A stretch of DNA of 64,000 nt from NCBI GenBank assembly GCA_020025915.1, contig JAHHRH010000003.1:18014-82013 (forward strand), in the 5' to 3' direction. Shown here piece by piece: positions 16,122 through 24,104 of the stretch. A model generated the notes under the pieces. It had not been told where the DNA came from. It searched no databases and was given only the letters and a program-made list of their open reading frames with translations. The DNA is from Sutterella sp. (GTDB lineage Bacteria > Pseudomonadota > Gammaproteobacteria > Burkholderiales > Burkholderiaceae_F). Positions within the stretch are counted from its first letter, which is position 1, and each line of letters begins with the position of its first letter. A program made the position numbers and the translations under genes.

Positions 16122-17312
16122 ATGGCCAAGGGTAAGTTTGAACGTACCAAGCCCCACGTTAATGTGGGCACGATCGGTCACGTGGACCATGGTAAGACCA
16201 CGCTGACGGCCGCTATCACCACGATTCTTTCCAAGGCTTTCGGCGGTGAAGCTAAGGCCTATGACCAGATCGACGCTGCTCCTGAAGAAAAGGCTCGCGG
16301 CATTACCATTAACACGTCTCACGTTGAATACGAAACGGAAACGCGTCACTATGCTCACGTTGACTGCCCGGGTCACGCTGACTATGTGAAGAACATGATT
16401 ACTGGTGCTGCCCAGATGGACGGTGCTATTCTCGTTTGTTCCGCTGCTGACGGTCCGATGCCTCAGACGCGTGAACACATCCTTCTCGCTCGTCAGGTTG
16501 GCGTTCCCTACATCATCGTCTTCTTGAACAAGTGCGACATGGTTGACGACGAAGAACTTCTCGAACTCGTTGAAATGGAAGTTCGTGAACTTCTCTCCAA
16601 CTATGACTTCCCGGGTGACACGATCCCGATCGTTAAGGGTTCCGCTAAGCTCGCTCTCGAAGGCGACCAGAGCCCGATCGGCGAACCGGCTATTCTCGAA
16701 CTCGCCAAGCAGCTCGACACGTACATTCCGACGCCGGAACGTGCTGTTGACCAGCCGTTCCTTATGCCGATCGAAGATGTGTTCTCCATCTCTGGCCGTG
16801 GTACGGTTGTGACGGGTCGTGTTGAACGCGGTGTTATCCACGTTGGCGACGAAATTGAAATCGTTGGTATCAAGGCTACGGCTAAGACGACCTGCACGGG
16901 CGTTGAAATGTTCCGTAAGCTTCTTGACCAGGGTGAAGCTGGCGACAACGTTGGTATTCTTCTCCGTGGTACGAAGCGTGAAGACGTTGAACGTGGTCAA
17001 GTTCTCGCTAAGCCGGGTACGATCACCCCGCACACCCACTTCAAGGGCGAAGTTTACGTTCTTACGAAGGAAGAAGGTGGCCGTCATACCCCGTTCTTCA
17101 AGGGCTATCGTCCACAGTTCTACTTCCGTACGACGGACGTGACCGGTACGATCGAATTGCCGGAAGGCGTTGAAATGGTTATGCCTGGTGACAACATCGC
17201 CATGACCGTTAAGTTGATCTGCCCGATCGCTATGGAACAGGGTCTCCGCTTCGCTATCCGTGAAGGTGGCCACACTGTCGGTGCTGGCGTCGTTGCCTCT
17301 GTTATCGAATAA
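16122..17312 (+). CDS. tuf: Elongation factor Tu, second copy
   Basis: GTPase that carries aminoacyl-tRNA to the A site. The 396-aa protein has G1 GHVDHGKTT, G3 DCPGHADYV and G4 NKCD. SD AAGGAC precedes ATG 16122. Its last 33 bases equal those of the tuf copy at the window start, consistent with gene conversion between the two. Confidence 0.98.
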   Translation: MAKGKFERTKPHVNVGTIGHVDHGKTTLTAAITTILSKAFGGEAKAYDQIDAAPEEKARGITINTSHVEYETETRHYAHVDCPGHADYVKNMITGAAQMDGAILVCSAADGPMPQTREHILLARQVGVPYIIVFLNKCDMVDDEELLELVEMEVRELLSNYDFPGDTIPIVKGSAKLALEGDQSPIGEPAILELAKQLDTYIPTPERAVDQPFLMPIEDVFSISGRGTVVTGRVERGVIHVGDEIEIVGIKATAKTTCTGVEMFRKLLDQGEAGDNVGILLRGTKREDVERGQVLAKPGTITPHTHFKGEVYVLTKEEGGRHTPFFKGYRPQFYFRTTDVTGTIELPEGVEMVMPGDNIAMTVKLICPIAMEQGLRFAIREGGHTVGAGVVASVIE

Positions 17313-17335
17313 CTGAAAAAATTCAGTAATTTGAC

Positions 17336-17375
17336 TTGATCGCTCGAGGGAGCGGGGTGTATACTCCGCTCCCTC
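17336..17375 (+). promoter_or_regulatory. rpsJ promoter nested in a 10-bp inverted repeat
   Basis: TTGATC (17336-17341), 18-base spacer, TATACT (17360-17365). GAGGGAGCGG (17346-17355) and CCGCTCCCTC (17366-17375) pair perfectly, and the -10 box forms the end of the loop. The right arm is followed by TGTTCTTTT. Read from tuf this is a good intrinsic terminator; for rpsJ it is the promoter. The same plan is seen at rpoB and rplN. Confidence 0.7.
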
Positions 17376-17411
17376 TGTTCTTTTAATTGTTCTTTTATAC
17401 AGGAATACGCA

Positions 17412-17723
17412 ATGCAATCTCAGCGCATTCGCATCCGCCTCAAGGCGTATGACTACAAGTTGATCGACCAGTCCGCACTGGAAATTGTTGATACCGCTAA
17501 GCGCACCGGCGCTGTGGTTCGCGGTCCCGTTCCGCTTCCCACTCGCATCCAGCGCTTCGACATTCTTCGTTCCCCGCACGTGAACAAGACGTCTCGAGAT
17601 CAGCTCGAAATTCGCACCCATCAGCGCCTTATGGATATCGTCGACCCGACCGATAAGACGGTTGACGCTCTCATGAAGCTCGACCTTCCCGCTGGCGTCG
17701 ACGTCAAGATCAAGGTTCAGTAA
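17412..17723 (+). CDS. rpsJ: 30S ribosomal protein S10 (uS10, NusE)
   Basis: 30S head protein and, as NusE, partner of NusB and NusG in antitermination. The 103-aa sequence starts MQSQRIRIRLKAYDYKLID and keeps the family length. SD AGGAA lies eight bases before the ATG. It is separated from rplC by 167 bases carrying another promoter, unlike the tight E. coli S10 operon. Confidence 0.98.
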   Translation: MQSQRIRIRLKAYDYKLIDQSALEIVDTAKRTGAVVRGPVPLPTRIQRFDILRSPHVNKTSRDQLEIRTHQRLMDIVDPTDKTVDALMKLDLPAGVDVKIKVQ

Positions 17724-17771
17724 TCAAATTAAGATTGGTAGCTGAACATCAAAGAAAAGTCGCAAAATAGG

Positions 17772-17800
17772 TTGCAACAAATCAGATTCACAGCTACAAT
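17772..17800 (+). promoter_or_regulatory. Promoter of rplC and the S10 operon body
   Basis: TTGCAA (17772-17777), exactly 17 bases, TACAAT (17795-17800, 5 of 6 matches). It lies in the rpsJ-rplC gap and can drive the eight-gene cluster rplC to rpsQ independently of rpsJ. Confidence 0.65.
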
Positions 17801-17813
17801 CGCGCCTTTCAGT

Positions 17814-17846
17814 CCAAACTATTAAATCGCGAGAGTTTGGCTTTTT
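17814..17846 (+). terminator. Attenuator-like hairpin in the rplC leader
   Basis: CCAAACT (17814-17820) pairs perfectly with AGTTTGG (17834-17840), followed by CTTTTT. It begins about seven bases after the expected transcription start. The AT-rich stem is only 7 bp, so efficiency may be partial. Confidence 0.45.
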
Positions 17847-17857
17847 CATGAAAACGG

Positions 17858-17879
17858 TCCCGGCCAATCGTAGCCGGGG
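17858..17879 (+). promoter_or_regulatory. Hairpin over the rplC ribosome-binding region
   Basis: CCCGGC (17859-17864) and GCCGGG (17873-17878), extendable by one T-G pair, with loop CAATCGTA. It ends two bases before the GGAG that serves ATG 17891, so it could limit ribosome access. In E. coli the L4-binding leader lies before rpsJ; here any equivalent control might act at rplC. Confidence 0.45.
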
Positions 17880-17890
17880 TGGAGAAAACA

Positions 17891-18535
17891 ATGAGTGATA
17901 AGCTCGGCATCGTCGGTCGCAAGATCGGCATGACGCGCATTTTCACGGAAGACGGTGTTTCCGTTCCCGTGACTGTGCTCGATGTGTCGAATAACCGTGT
18001 CACTATGGTGAAGACGGTTGAAACCGACGGCTACAATGCAATCCAAGTCGCGTTTGGCTCCAAGAAGCCCACGCGCGTGAGCAAGCCCCTTGCTGGCCAT
18101 TATGCTAAGGCTGGCGTCGAAGCTGGTAGCATGCTCAAAGAGTTCCATATCGAAGCTGAACAGGTTGCCGAATTTAAGCCCGGCATGGCTCTCAAGGCCG
18201 AAATGTTCACGGAAGGTCAGAAGGTTGATGTGACTGGCACGACCATCGGTAAGGGTTTCCAAGGTGGTATCAAGCGCCATCACTTCTCGTCCAATCGCGC
18301 GTCTCACGGTAATTCCGTGACGACCCGTGCCCCTGGTTCTATCGGTAACCGTCAGGATCCGGGTCGCGTTTTCCCCGGCAAGCGTATGGCCGGTCATTTG
18401 GGCGATGTGCAGCGCACGACGCAGAACCTCATTATTGCGCGCGTTGACACTGAACGTCAGCTTCTGCTGGTTCGCGGTGCTGTTCCCGGCGCCAAGGGCG
18501 GCGAAGTGATCGTCCGTCCGGCTGTTAAGGCGTAA
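17891..18535 (+). CDS. rplC: 50S ribosomal protein L3 (uL3)
   Basis: Early-assembly protein near the peptidyl transferase centre. I start it at ATG 17891 (MSDKLGIVGRKIGMTR) with GGAG six bases upstream, rather than the in-frame GTG at 17879, which lies in the leader hairpin. This gives 214 aa. The RAPGSIGNRQDPGRVFPGKRM region is typical. Confidence 0.97.
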   Translation: MSDKLGIVGRKIGMTRIFTEDGVSVPVTVLDVSNNRVTMVKTVETDGYNAIQVAFGSKKPTRVSKPLAGHYAKAGVEAGSMLKEFHIEAEQVAEFKPGMALKAEMFTEGQKVDVTGTTIGKGFQGGIKRHHFSSNRASHGNSVTTRAPGSIGNRQDPGRVFPGKRMAGHLGDVQRTTQNLIIARVDTERQLLLVRGAVPGAKGGEVIVRPAVKA

Positions 18536-18546
18536 GGAGCGAAACA

Positions 18547-19167
18547 ATGGAACTCAATATCCTGAACGAACAGGGTAAGACGGTTGTTGCCGCTGACGCC
18601 GTGTTCGGTCGTGAATACAATGAAGCCCTGGTGCACCAGATTGTGGTTGCTTTCCAGGCCAATGCTCGTCTTGGTACGCGTGCTCAGCTCACCCGTGAAG
18701 CTGTGCATCATTCCACTAAGAAGCCATGGCGCCAGAAGGGTACTGGTCGTGCCCGTTCTGGTATGACGTCTTCTCCGGTTTGGCGTGGAGGCGGTCGCGC
18801 TTTCCCGAATTCCCCGGATGAAAACTTTAGCCAGAAGGTTAACAAGAAGATGTATCGCGCTGCGATGGCCTCTATTTGGTCGAAGCTCGTAGCCGACGAA
18901 CGTCTCGCTGTTGTCGAAACCTTCAAGGTTGAAATGCCGAAGACGAAGGCTTTTGCCACGCAGCTCAAGACGATGGGTCTGCAGAACAAGGTTCTTCTCG
19001 TTGTTGGCGCCGAAGAACTCGATGACAACCTCATCCTTGCTTCCCGCAACATGAAGGATGTGCTCGTTGTTCCGACCCGTTACGCCGATCCGCTCTGCCT
19101 CCTTTATTTCGACAAGGTGGTGGTTACGAAGGCTGCTGTGTCTGAGATTGAGGAGATGCTGGCATGA
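18547..19167 (+). CDS. rplD: 50S ribosomal protein L4 (uL4)
   Basis: Lines the exit tunnel; in E. coli it also represses the S10 operon. The 206-aa protein has the long loop with KPWRQKGTGRARSG. SD GGAG lies 11 bases after the rplC stop. It overlaps rplW by four bases (ATGA). Confidence 0.98.
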   Translation: MELNILNEQGKTVVAADAVFGREYNEALVHQIVVAFQANARLGTRAQLTREAVHHSTKKPWRQKGTGRARSGMTSSPVWRGGGRAFPNSPDENFSQKVNKKMYRAAMASIWSKLVADERLAVVETFKVEMPKTKAFATQLKTMGLQNKVLLVVGAEELDDNLILASRNMKDVLVVPTRYADPLCLLYFDKVVVTKAAVSEIEEMLA

Positions 19168-19463
19168 ACCAGGAACGTCTTTTGAAGGTACTCGTTGCCC
19201 CGGTGATCTCCGAAAAGAGCACCATGGTCGCCGAGAAGCTCAACCAGGTTTCTTTTGTTGTCATTCCTGATGCCAACAAGGCCGAGGTTAAGGCTGCTGT
19301 TGAACTGCTCTTCAATGTGCAGGTCAAATCCGTTCAAATTCTGAACCTGAAGGGCAAGCAGAAGCGCTTTGGCCGCTTCATGGGTAAGCGTAACGACGTT
19401 CGCAAGGCCTATGTCACGCTCGCTCAGGGTCAGGAAATCAACTTCGCGCAAGAGGTGAAGTAA
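19164..19463 (+). CDS. rplW: 50S ribosomal protein L23 (uL23)
   Basis: Sits at the tunnel exit and docks trigger factor and SRP. 99 aa, with the conserved APVISEKSTMVAEK near the N-terminus. Overlaps rplD (ATGA) and touches rplB (TAATG), so the three are translationally coupled. Confidence 0.98.
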   Translation: MNQERLLKVLVAPVISEKSTMVAEKLNQVSFVVIPDANKAEVKAAVELLFNVQVKSVQILNLKGKQKRFGRFMGKRNDVRKAYVTLAQGQEINFAQEVK

Positions 19464-20290
19464 TGGCTCTCGTCAAACTCAAGCCGACGTCCGCCGGTCG
19501 CCGTCATGCGGTTAAGGTTGTCAATAAGGAGCTCCACAAGGGTAAGCCTTGGGCTGCTCTGACCGAAAAGAAGAACCGCGGTTCCGGCCGTAACAACAAT
19601 GGTCACATCACCTGCCGTCATAAGGGTGGTGGTTCTAAGCGCGCTTATCGTATCATCGATTTCAAGCGTCAGAAGGATGGTGTGCCCGCTCGCGTAGAAC
19701 GTATCGAATACGATCCGAACCGTTCTGCTCACATCGCTTTGGTGTGCTATGCCGACGGTGAACGTTGCTACATCATCGCTCCGAAGGGTCTGACTGTTGG
19801 TCAGGAAATCATGAACGGTCCGGAATCTCCGATCAAGGTCGGTAACACGCTTCCGCTCCGCAACATCCCGGTCGGTTCTACGATTCACTGTATCGAATTG
19901 CTCCCGGGTAAGGGTGCTCAGATGGTTCGTGCCGCTGGCGCTTTTGCTCAGCTTGTTGCTCGTGAAGGCGAATACGCTCAGGTCCGCCTCCGCTCCGGCG
20001 AAGTTCGTCGCGTTCTCATCGAATGCCGCGCTACGATTGGTGCTGTTGGCAATGAAGAAAACAGCCTCCGTGAACTCGGTAAGGCTGGTGCGAAGCGTTG
20101 GCGCGGTGTTCGCCCGACGGTTCGTGGGGTTGCCATGAACCCGGTTGACCATCCGCATGGTGGTGGTGAAGGTAAGACCGGTACTGGTCGCGCTCCTGTC
20201 ACTCCGTGGGGTCAGCTCACGAAGGGTTATCGTACCCGTAACTGCAAGCGCACCGATTCCATGATCGTTACGCGCCGTAACCGTAAATAA
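19463..20290 (+). CDS. rplB: 50S ribosomal protein L2 (uL2)
   Basis: Needed for subunit association and peptidyl transferase. The 275-aa protein carries the near-invariant C-terminal segment NPVDHPHGGGEGKTG with its key histidine. Next gene rpsS starts after 10 bases. Confidence 0.98.
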   Translation: MALVKLKPTSAGRRHAVKVVNKELHKGKPWAALTEKKNRGSGRNNNGHITCRHKGGGSKRAYRIIDFKRQKDGVPARVERIEYDPNRSAHIALVCYADGERCYIIAPKGLTVGQEIMNGPESPIKVGNTLPLRNIPVGSTIHCIELLPGKGAQMVRAAGAFAQLVAREGEYAQVRLRSGEVRRVLIECRATIGAVGNEENSLRELGKAGAKRWRGVRPTVRGVAMNPVDHPHGGGEGKTGTGRAPVTPWGQLTKGYRTRNCKRTDSMIVTRRNRK

Positions 20291-20300
20291 GGGGGCCTGA

Positions 20301-20579
20301 ATGTCTCGTTCCTTGAAGAAAGGCCCGTTTGTTGACGGGCACCTGATGAAGAAGGTTGAAAACGCCCAGGCGAGTCGCGACAAGCGTCCGTTGAAGACCT
20401 GGTCTCGTCGTTCGACCATTCTTCCTGAGTTCATCGGTCTGACCATTGCCGTTCATAACGGCCGTCAGCATGTGCCGGTGTACATCAATGAAAACATGGT
20501 TGGCCATAAGCTCGGTGAATTTGCGAATACTCGCACGTTCAAGGGCCATGCCGCTGGTGACAAGAAGGTGGGTAAGTAA
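20301..20579 (+). CDS. rpsS: 30S ribosomal protein S19 (uS19)
   Basis: 30S head protein that contacts the 50S subunit near the A-site finger. 92 aa, starting MSRSLKKGPFVDGHLMKKV. SD GGGGGCC precedes it. Its stop codon abuts the rplV start without any spacer (TAA then ATG). Confidence 0.98.
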   Translation: MSRSLKKGPFVDGHLMKKVENAQASRDKRPLKTWSRRSTILPEFIGLTIAVHNGRQHVPVYINENMVGHKLGEFANTRTFKGHAAGDKKVGK

Positions 20580-20921
20580 ATGGAAACTACTGCTATTGTT
20601 CGTGGTGTCCGCCTTTCGGCTCAGAAGGGTCGTTTGGTTGCTGACCTCGTTCGCGGCAAGCCCGTGGGCAAGGCTCTTGCTATCCTCACCTTCACCCAGA
20701 AGAAGGCTGCGGTCATCATTAAGAAGGCTCTCGAAAGCGCTATTGCCAATGCCGAGCACAATGATGGTGCTGACATCGACACGCTCATCGTGACCAAGAT
20801 TCACGTGGAAAAGGCTGCTACGCTCCGCCGTTTCGCTGCTCGTGCTAAGGGCCGCGGTACGCGCATCAACAAGCAGACTAGCCATATCTACATTTCCGTT
20901 GGCGACGCGAAAGCTAAGTAA
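20580..20921 (+). CDS. rplV: 50S ribosomal protein L22 (uL22)
   Basis: Tunnel protein whose beta hairpin forms the constriction with L4. 113 aa with VRLSAQKGRLVADLVRGK and the hairpin RAKGRGTRINKQTSHI. It starts immediately at the rpsS stop, so it likely depends on coupled translation. Confidence 0.98.
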   Translation: METTAIVRGVRLSAQKGRLVADLVRGKPVGKALAILTFTQKKAAVIIKKALESAIANAEHNDGADIDTLIVTKIHVEKAATLRRFAARAKGRGTRINKQTSHIYISVGDAKAK

Positions 20922-20930
20922 AGGTGTACC

Positions 20931-21704
20931 ATGGGTCAGAAAATTAATCCCACCGGCTTCCGTCTTCCCGTGACGCGCAATTGGACGTCGCGCTGGTATG
21001 CGGTTGGCCGTGATTTTTCCCGCACGCTCGGTGAAGACCTCGCTGTTCGCAGCTTCCTTATCAAGAAGCTCCGTAACGCCAGCGTGAGCCGTATTCTTAT
21101 CGAACGTCCGGCTAACAATGCTCGTATCACGATCTTCTCTGCTCGTCCGGGTATCGTGATCGGTAAGCAAGGTGCTGATATTGAAGCTCTGAAGGCTGAA
21201 GTTCAGAAGATGATGGGCGTGCCAGTTCACGTCAACATCGAAGAAGTTCGTCGTCCGGAACTCGATGCCCAGCTCATCGCTGATGGCATCACTCAGCAGC
21301 TTGAAAAGCGTGTTATGTTCCGTCGCGCCATGAAGCGTGCTATGCAGAACGCTATGCGTCTCGGTGCCCTTGGCATCAAGATCATGTCCTCTGGCCGCCT
21401 CAACGGTGCTGATATCGCCCGTTGCGAATGGTATCGTGAAGGTCGTGTGCCTCTCCAGACCCTTCGCGCTAACATCGACTATGGCTTCTCAGAAGCTCTT
21501 ACCACGTACGGTATCGTTGGTGTTAAGGTCTGGGTTTACAAGGGTGACAACTTTGGTCAGGAAGAAGCTGTTGAAGCTCCTCGTGAAGACCGTCGTAGCC
21601 GTCGCCCCGGTGACCGTGCTGGCAAGCCTGGCTCTCGCCGCAACAACGGTCGTCGCAATGAAACGAAGCAGCAGCGTAAGCCTGTTGCTAAGGACGGAGA
21701 ATAA
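20931..21704 (+). CDS. rpsC: 30S ribosomal protein S3 (uS3)
   Basis: mRNA-entry-site protein with helicase activity. 257 aa: N-terminal domain MGQKINPTGFRLPVTRNW, KH domain with GIVIGKQGADIEAL, and a long, very basic Arg/Lys-rich tail (from about residue 215). The tail makes it longer than E. coli S3 (233 aa), as is common in betaproteobacteria. Confidence 0.98.
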   Translation: MGQKINPTGFRLPVTRNWTSRWYAVGRDFSRTLGEDLAVRSFLIKKLRNASVSRILIERPANNARITIFSARPGIVIGKQGADIEALKAEVQKMMGVPVHVNIEEVRRPELDAQLIADGITQQLEKRVMFRRAMKRAMQNAMRLGALGIKIMSSGRLNGADIARCEWYREGRVPLQTLRANIDYGFSEALTTYGIVGVKVWVYKGDNFGQEEAVEAPREDRRSRRPGDRAGKPGSRRNNGRRNETKQQRKPVAKDGE

Positions 21705-21706
21705 CG

Positions 21707-22123
21707 ATGCTGCAACCTAATCGTCGCAAATATCGTAAGGACCAGAAGGGCCGTAACTATGGTCTCGCTACTCGCGGTGCCAATGTTTCTTTCGGCGAAT
21801 TCGGTCTGAAGACGCTCGAACGCGGTCGTATTACGGCTCGCCAGATTGAAGCTGCCCGTCGTGCTATTACGCGTCACATCAAGCGTGGTGGCCGTGTGTG
21901 GATCCGTGTGTTCCCGGACAAGCCCATCTCCAGCAAGCCTGCTGAAGTTCGTATGGGTAACGGTAAGGGTAATCCGGAGTACTGGGTTGCGCTGGTTCAG
22001 CCGGGCCGTGTGCTTTATGAAATGGACGGGGTTGACGAACAGCTCGCTCGCGAAGCTTTTGCTCTCGCCGCTGCTAAGCTGCCCGTGAAGACCACGTTTG
22101 TTGTCCGCCAGATCGGCATGTAA
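21707..22123 (+). CDS. rplP: 50S ribosomal protein L16 (uL16)
   Basis: Late-assembly protein near the A-site tRNA elbow. 138 aa with MLQPNRRKYRKDQKGRN and HIKRGGRVWIRVFPDKP. Two bases separate it from rpsC; rpmC follows after ten. Confidence 0.98.
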   Translation: MLQPNRRKYRKDQKGRNYGLATRGANVSFGEFGLKTLERGRITARQIEAARRAITRHIKRGGRVWIRVFPDKPISSKPAEVRMGNGKGNPEYWVALVQPGRVLYEMDGVDEQLAREAFALAAAKLPVKTTFVVRQIGM

Positions 22124-22133
22124 GGAGACGGAC

Positions 22134-22328
22134 ATGAACGCTAAGGAACTGCGCGCCAAAGATGAGGCCGCGCTCAAACAGGAACTGAATGACCTTCAGA
22201 ACACGCATTTCAAGTTGCGTATGCAGAAGGCCACCCAGCAGCTTACGAACACGAGTTCGTTGCGCACGACGCGTCGTGATATCGCGCGCGTTCGCACGAT
22301 CCTTACCCAGAAGGCGACCACGAAATGA
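22134..22328 (+). CDS. rpmC: 50S ribosomal protein L29 (uL29)
   Basis: Small tunnel-exit protein. The start is ATG 22134 (MNAKELRAKDEAALKQEL) with AAGGAGA upstream; a longer in-frame extension runs back into rplP and is not used. 64 aa, matching the family. It overlaps rpsQ by four bases. Confidence 0.97.
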   Translation: MNAKELRAKDEAALKQELNDLQNTHFKLRMQKATQQLTNTSSLRTTRRDIARVRTILTQKATTK

Positions 22329-22594
22329 CGGAACAGACCAATGAGTCTCTGAACCGCACTCTTATCGGTACGGTTTCCAGTAGCAAGATGGAAAAGACCG
22401 TTACTGTTCTCGTTGAACGTAAGGTCAAGCATCCGCTGTATGGCAAGTATGTCGTTAAGAGCAAGAAGTATCATGCTCACGACGAACTAGGCTGCAACGA
22501 AGGCGACAAGGTTGAAATCGCTGAATCTCGTCCGATGTCCAAGACCAAGTCTTGGGTTGTGACGAAGATCCTCGAAAAGGCTGTTGTTCTCTAA
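22325..22594 (+). CDS. rpsQ: 30S ribosomal protein S17 (uS17)
   Basis: Primary 16S-binding protein. 89 aa with LIGTVSSSKMEKTVTVLVER and the HDELGCNEGDKVEI region. It ends the S10 cluster. A short GGCG-A8-CGCC hairpin lies at 22605-22620. Confidence 0.98.
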   Translation: MTEQTNESLNRTLIGTVSSSKMEKTVTVLVERKVKHPLYGKYVVKSKKYHAHDELGCNEGDKVEIAESRPMSKTKSWVVTKILEKAVVL

Positions 22595-22626
22595 GTTACA
22601 GTCCGGCGAAAAAAAACGCCAGATTC

Positions 22627-22664
22627 GCTTGCATGACATAAAACATTAGTTTATAGTTGCAAGC
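22627..22664 (+). promoter_or_regulatory. spc operon promoter flanked by a perfect inverted repeat
   Basis: TTGCAT (22629-22634), 17-base spacer, TATAGT (22652-22657). GCTTGCA (22627-22633) and TGCAAGC (22658-22664) form a perfect 7-bp repeat that brackets the whole core promoter. It starts the rplN transcript about 175 bases upstream of its start codon. Confidence 0.7.
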
Positions 22665-22665
22665 C

Positions 22666-22703
22666 AATCGCCCGGGATACCCCTAGCGGTGTGCCGGGCG
22701 ATT
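22666..22703 (+). promoter_or_regulatory. First hairpin of the rplN leader
   Basis: AATCGCCCGG (22666-22675) pairs perfectly with CCGGGCGATT (22694-22703). After a G-G mismatch the stem continues as ATACC/GGTGT (22677-22681 and 22688-22692), with loop CCTAGC. It would start at or just after the predicted transcription start. ACTTTTCTC follows. Confidence 0.6.
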
Positions 22704-22763
22704 ACTTTTCTCGGGTTATGATTTGTCCGCCTCCCCTTGCATTTCGTAAGGCTTCCGAGACGG

Positions 22764-22815
22764 CCACATCTTAGCCTTCCTCCCGAAACGGGACCAATAC
22801 TATCCGCTAATGTGG
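22764..22815 (+). promoter_or_regulatory. Second structured domain of the rplN leader
   Basis: CCACA and TTAGC (22764-22775, TC bulged) pair with GCTAA and TGTGG (22806-22815). They enclose the hairpin TCCCG-AAA-CGGGA (22781-22793). The domain ends 23 bases before the rplN start. Such an element is a plausible binding site for an operon-encoded protein, but I do not recognise it as a known family. Confidence 0.5.
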
Positions 22816-22838
22816 AATAAGTTGGGATTTTCTAAACC

Positions 22839-23207
22839 ATGATTCAGATGCAAAGCCGACTGGACGTCGCCGATAACACCGGTGCCCGTTCAGTGATGTG
22901 TATCAAGGTGTTGGGCGGCTCTAAGCGCCGTTATGCCAACATCGGTGACGTCATCAAGGTGACTGTCAAAGAAGCGGCCCCGCGTGGTCGCGTAAAGAAG
23001 GGCGAAGTCTATAACGCGGTCGTTGTTCGTACCGCTCACGGTGTTCGCCGCCCGGATGGCTCCTCCATCAATTTTGATGGTAATGCCGCCGTTCTTCTCA
23101 ACAGCAAGCTGGAGCCGATTGGCACCCGCATCTTCGGGCCGGTTACGCGTGAATTGCGTACCGAGCAGTTCATGAAGATCGTGTCGCTCGCTCCTGAAGT
23201 TATTTAA
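22839..23207 (+). CDS. rplN: 50S ribosomal protein L14 (uL14)
   Basis: Subunit-interface protein. 122 aa, starting MIQMQSRLDVADNTGARSVMCIKVLGG. It heads the spc operon and follows a long structured leader. No strong SD is visible (AAGTTGGGA lies too far upstream), so access may depend on leader folding. Confidence 0.98.
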   Translation: MIQMQSRLDVADNTGARSVMCIKVLGGSKRRYANIGDVIKVTVKEAAPRGRVKKGEVYNAVVVRTAHGVRRPDGSSINFDGNAAVLLNSKLEPIGTRIFGPVTRELRTEQFMKIVSLAPEVI

Positions 23208-23220
23208 TTAAGGAGAAGCG

Positions 23221-23541
23221 ATGCAACGTATCCGTAAGGGTGACGAAGTTATCGTCATTGCTGGCCGTGACAAGGGCACGAAGGGCACCGTCCTCTCCCG
23301 CGTCGATGACCGCCATGTGATCGTCGAAGGCATTAACGTCGTTAAGAAGCACGTTCGTCCCAATCCGCAACTGGGTGTTGCTGGTGGTGTTGTCCAGAAG
23401 ACCATGCCGATTGACCAGTCCAACGTTATGCTTGTTAACCCGGAAACGGGCAAGGGCGATCGCGTCGGCTTCAAAGAAGTCGATGGTAAGAAGGTTCGTG
23501 TGTTCAAGTCCAACGGTGCCGTTGTCGGCGCCAAGGCCTAA
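23221..23541 (+). CDS. rplX: 50S ribosomal protein L24 (uL24)
   Basis: Assembly initiator at the tunnel exit. 106 aa with KGDEVIVIAGRDKGTKGTV (KOW motif). SD AAGGAGA precedes ATG 23221. Confidence 0.97.
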   Translation: MQRIRKGDEVIVIAGRDKGTKGTVLSRVDDRHVIVEGINVVKKHVRPNPQLGVAGGVVQKTMPIDQSNVMLVNPETGKGDRVGFKEVDGKKVRVFKSNGAVVGAKA

Positions 23542-23552
23542 TGAGGGTGACA

Positions 23553-24092
23553 ATGTCTCGTTTTAGTTCTATGTATCACGACACCATTGTCCCCGAACTC
23601 ATGAAGAAGTTCGGTTACAAGACCACGATGCAAGTTCCGCGTATCACGAAGATCACGTTGAACATGGGTGTCGGCGAAGCCGTTAACGATAAGAAGCTCA
23701 TTGACGCCGCAGTTGGCGACATGACGAAGATCGCTGGTCAGAAGCCTGTGGTTACTCGTACCCGCAAGGCTATCGCGAACTTTAAGATTCGTGAAAACAT
23801 GCCGATCGGTTGCATGGTGACGCTCCGTGGTGAACGTATGTATGACTTCCTGGATCGTCTCGTCACGGTGGCTTTCCCTCGTGTTCGCGACTTCCGTGGT
23901 GTCTCTGGTCGTGCTTTCGATGGCCGTGGTAACTACAACATCGGCTTGAAAGAACAGATCATTTTCCCGGAAATTGAGTACGACAAGATCGACCATCTCC
24001 GTGGGATGAATATTTCTATTACCACGACGGCGAAGTCCGACGAAGAAGCTAAGGCGCTTCTCGCTGGTTTTAACTTCCCGTTCCGCAACTGA
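23553..24092 (+). CDS. rplE: 50S ribosomal protein L5 (uL5)
   Basis: Binds 5S rRNA and contacts P-site tRNA. I choose ATG 23553 (MSRFSSMYHDTIVPEL) with AGGGTG upstream, over an ATG at 23541 that overlaps the rplX stop. 179 aa equals the E. coli length. Confidence 0.97.
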   Translation: MSRFSSMYHDTIVPELMKKFGYKTTMQVPRITKITLNMGVGEAVNDKKLIDAAVGDMTKIAGQKPVVTRTRKAIANFKIRENMPIGCMVTLRGERMYDFLDRLVTVAFPRVRDFRGVSGRAFDGRGNYNIGLKEQIIFPEIEYDKIDHLRGMNISITTTAKSDEEAKALLAGFNFPFRN

Positions 24093-24104
24093 GGTTGACG
24101 CAAA

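Noticed and set aside
17331..17365. TTGACT at 17331 as -35 box for rpsJ
   Set aside because: The spacing to TATACT is 23 bases. TTGATC at 17336 with 18 bases fits better.
14970..17621. Long open frames on the - strand opposite fusA and tuf (348 and 506 codons)
   Set aside because: They mirror the strongly biased codons of highly expressed genes, have no ribosome-binding sites, and their translations resemble nothing.
20931..21704. Long basic tail of S3 as a novelty
   Set aside because: Extended C-termini of S3 are common in betaproteobacteria.
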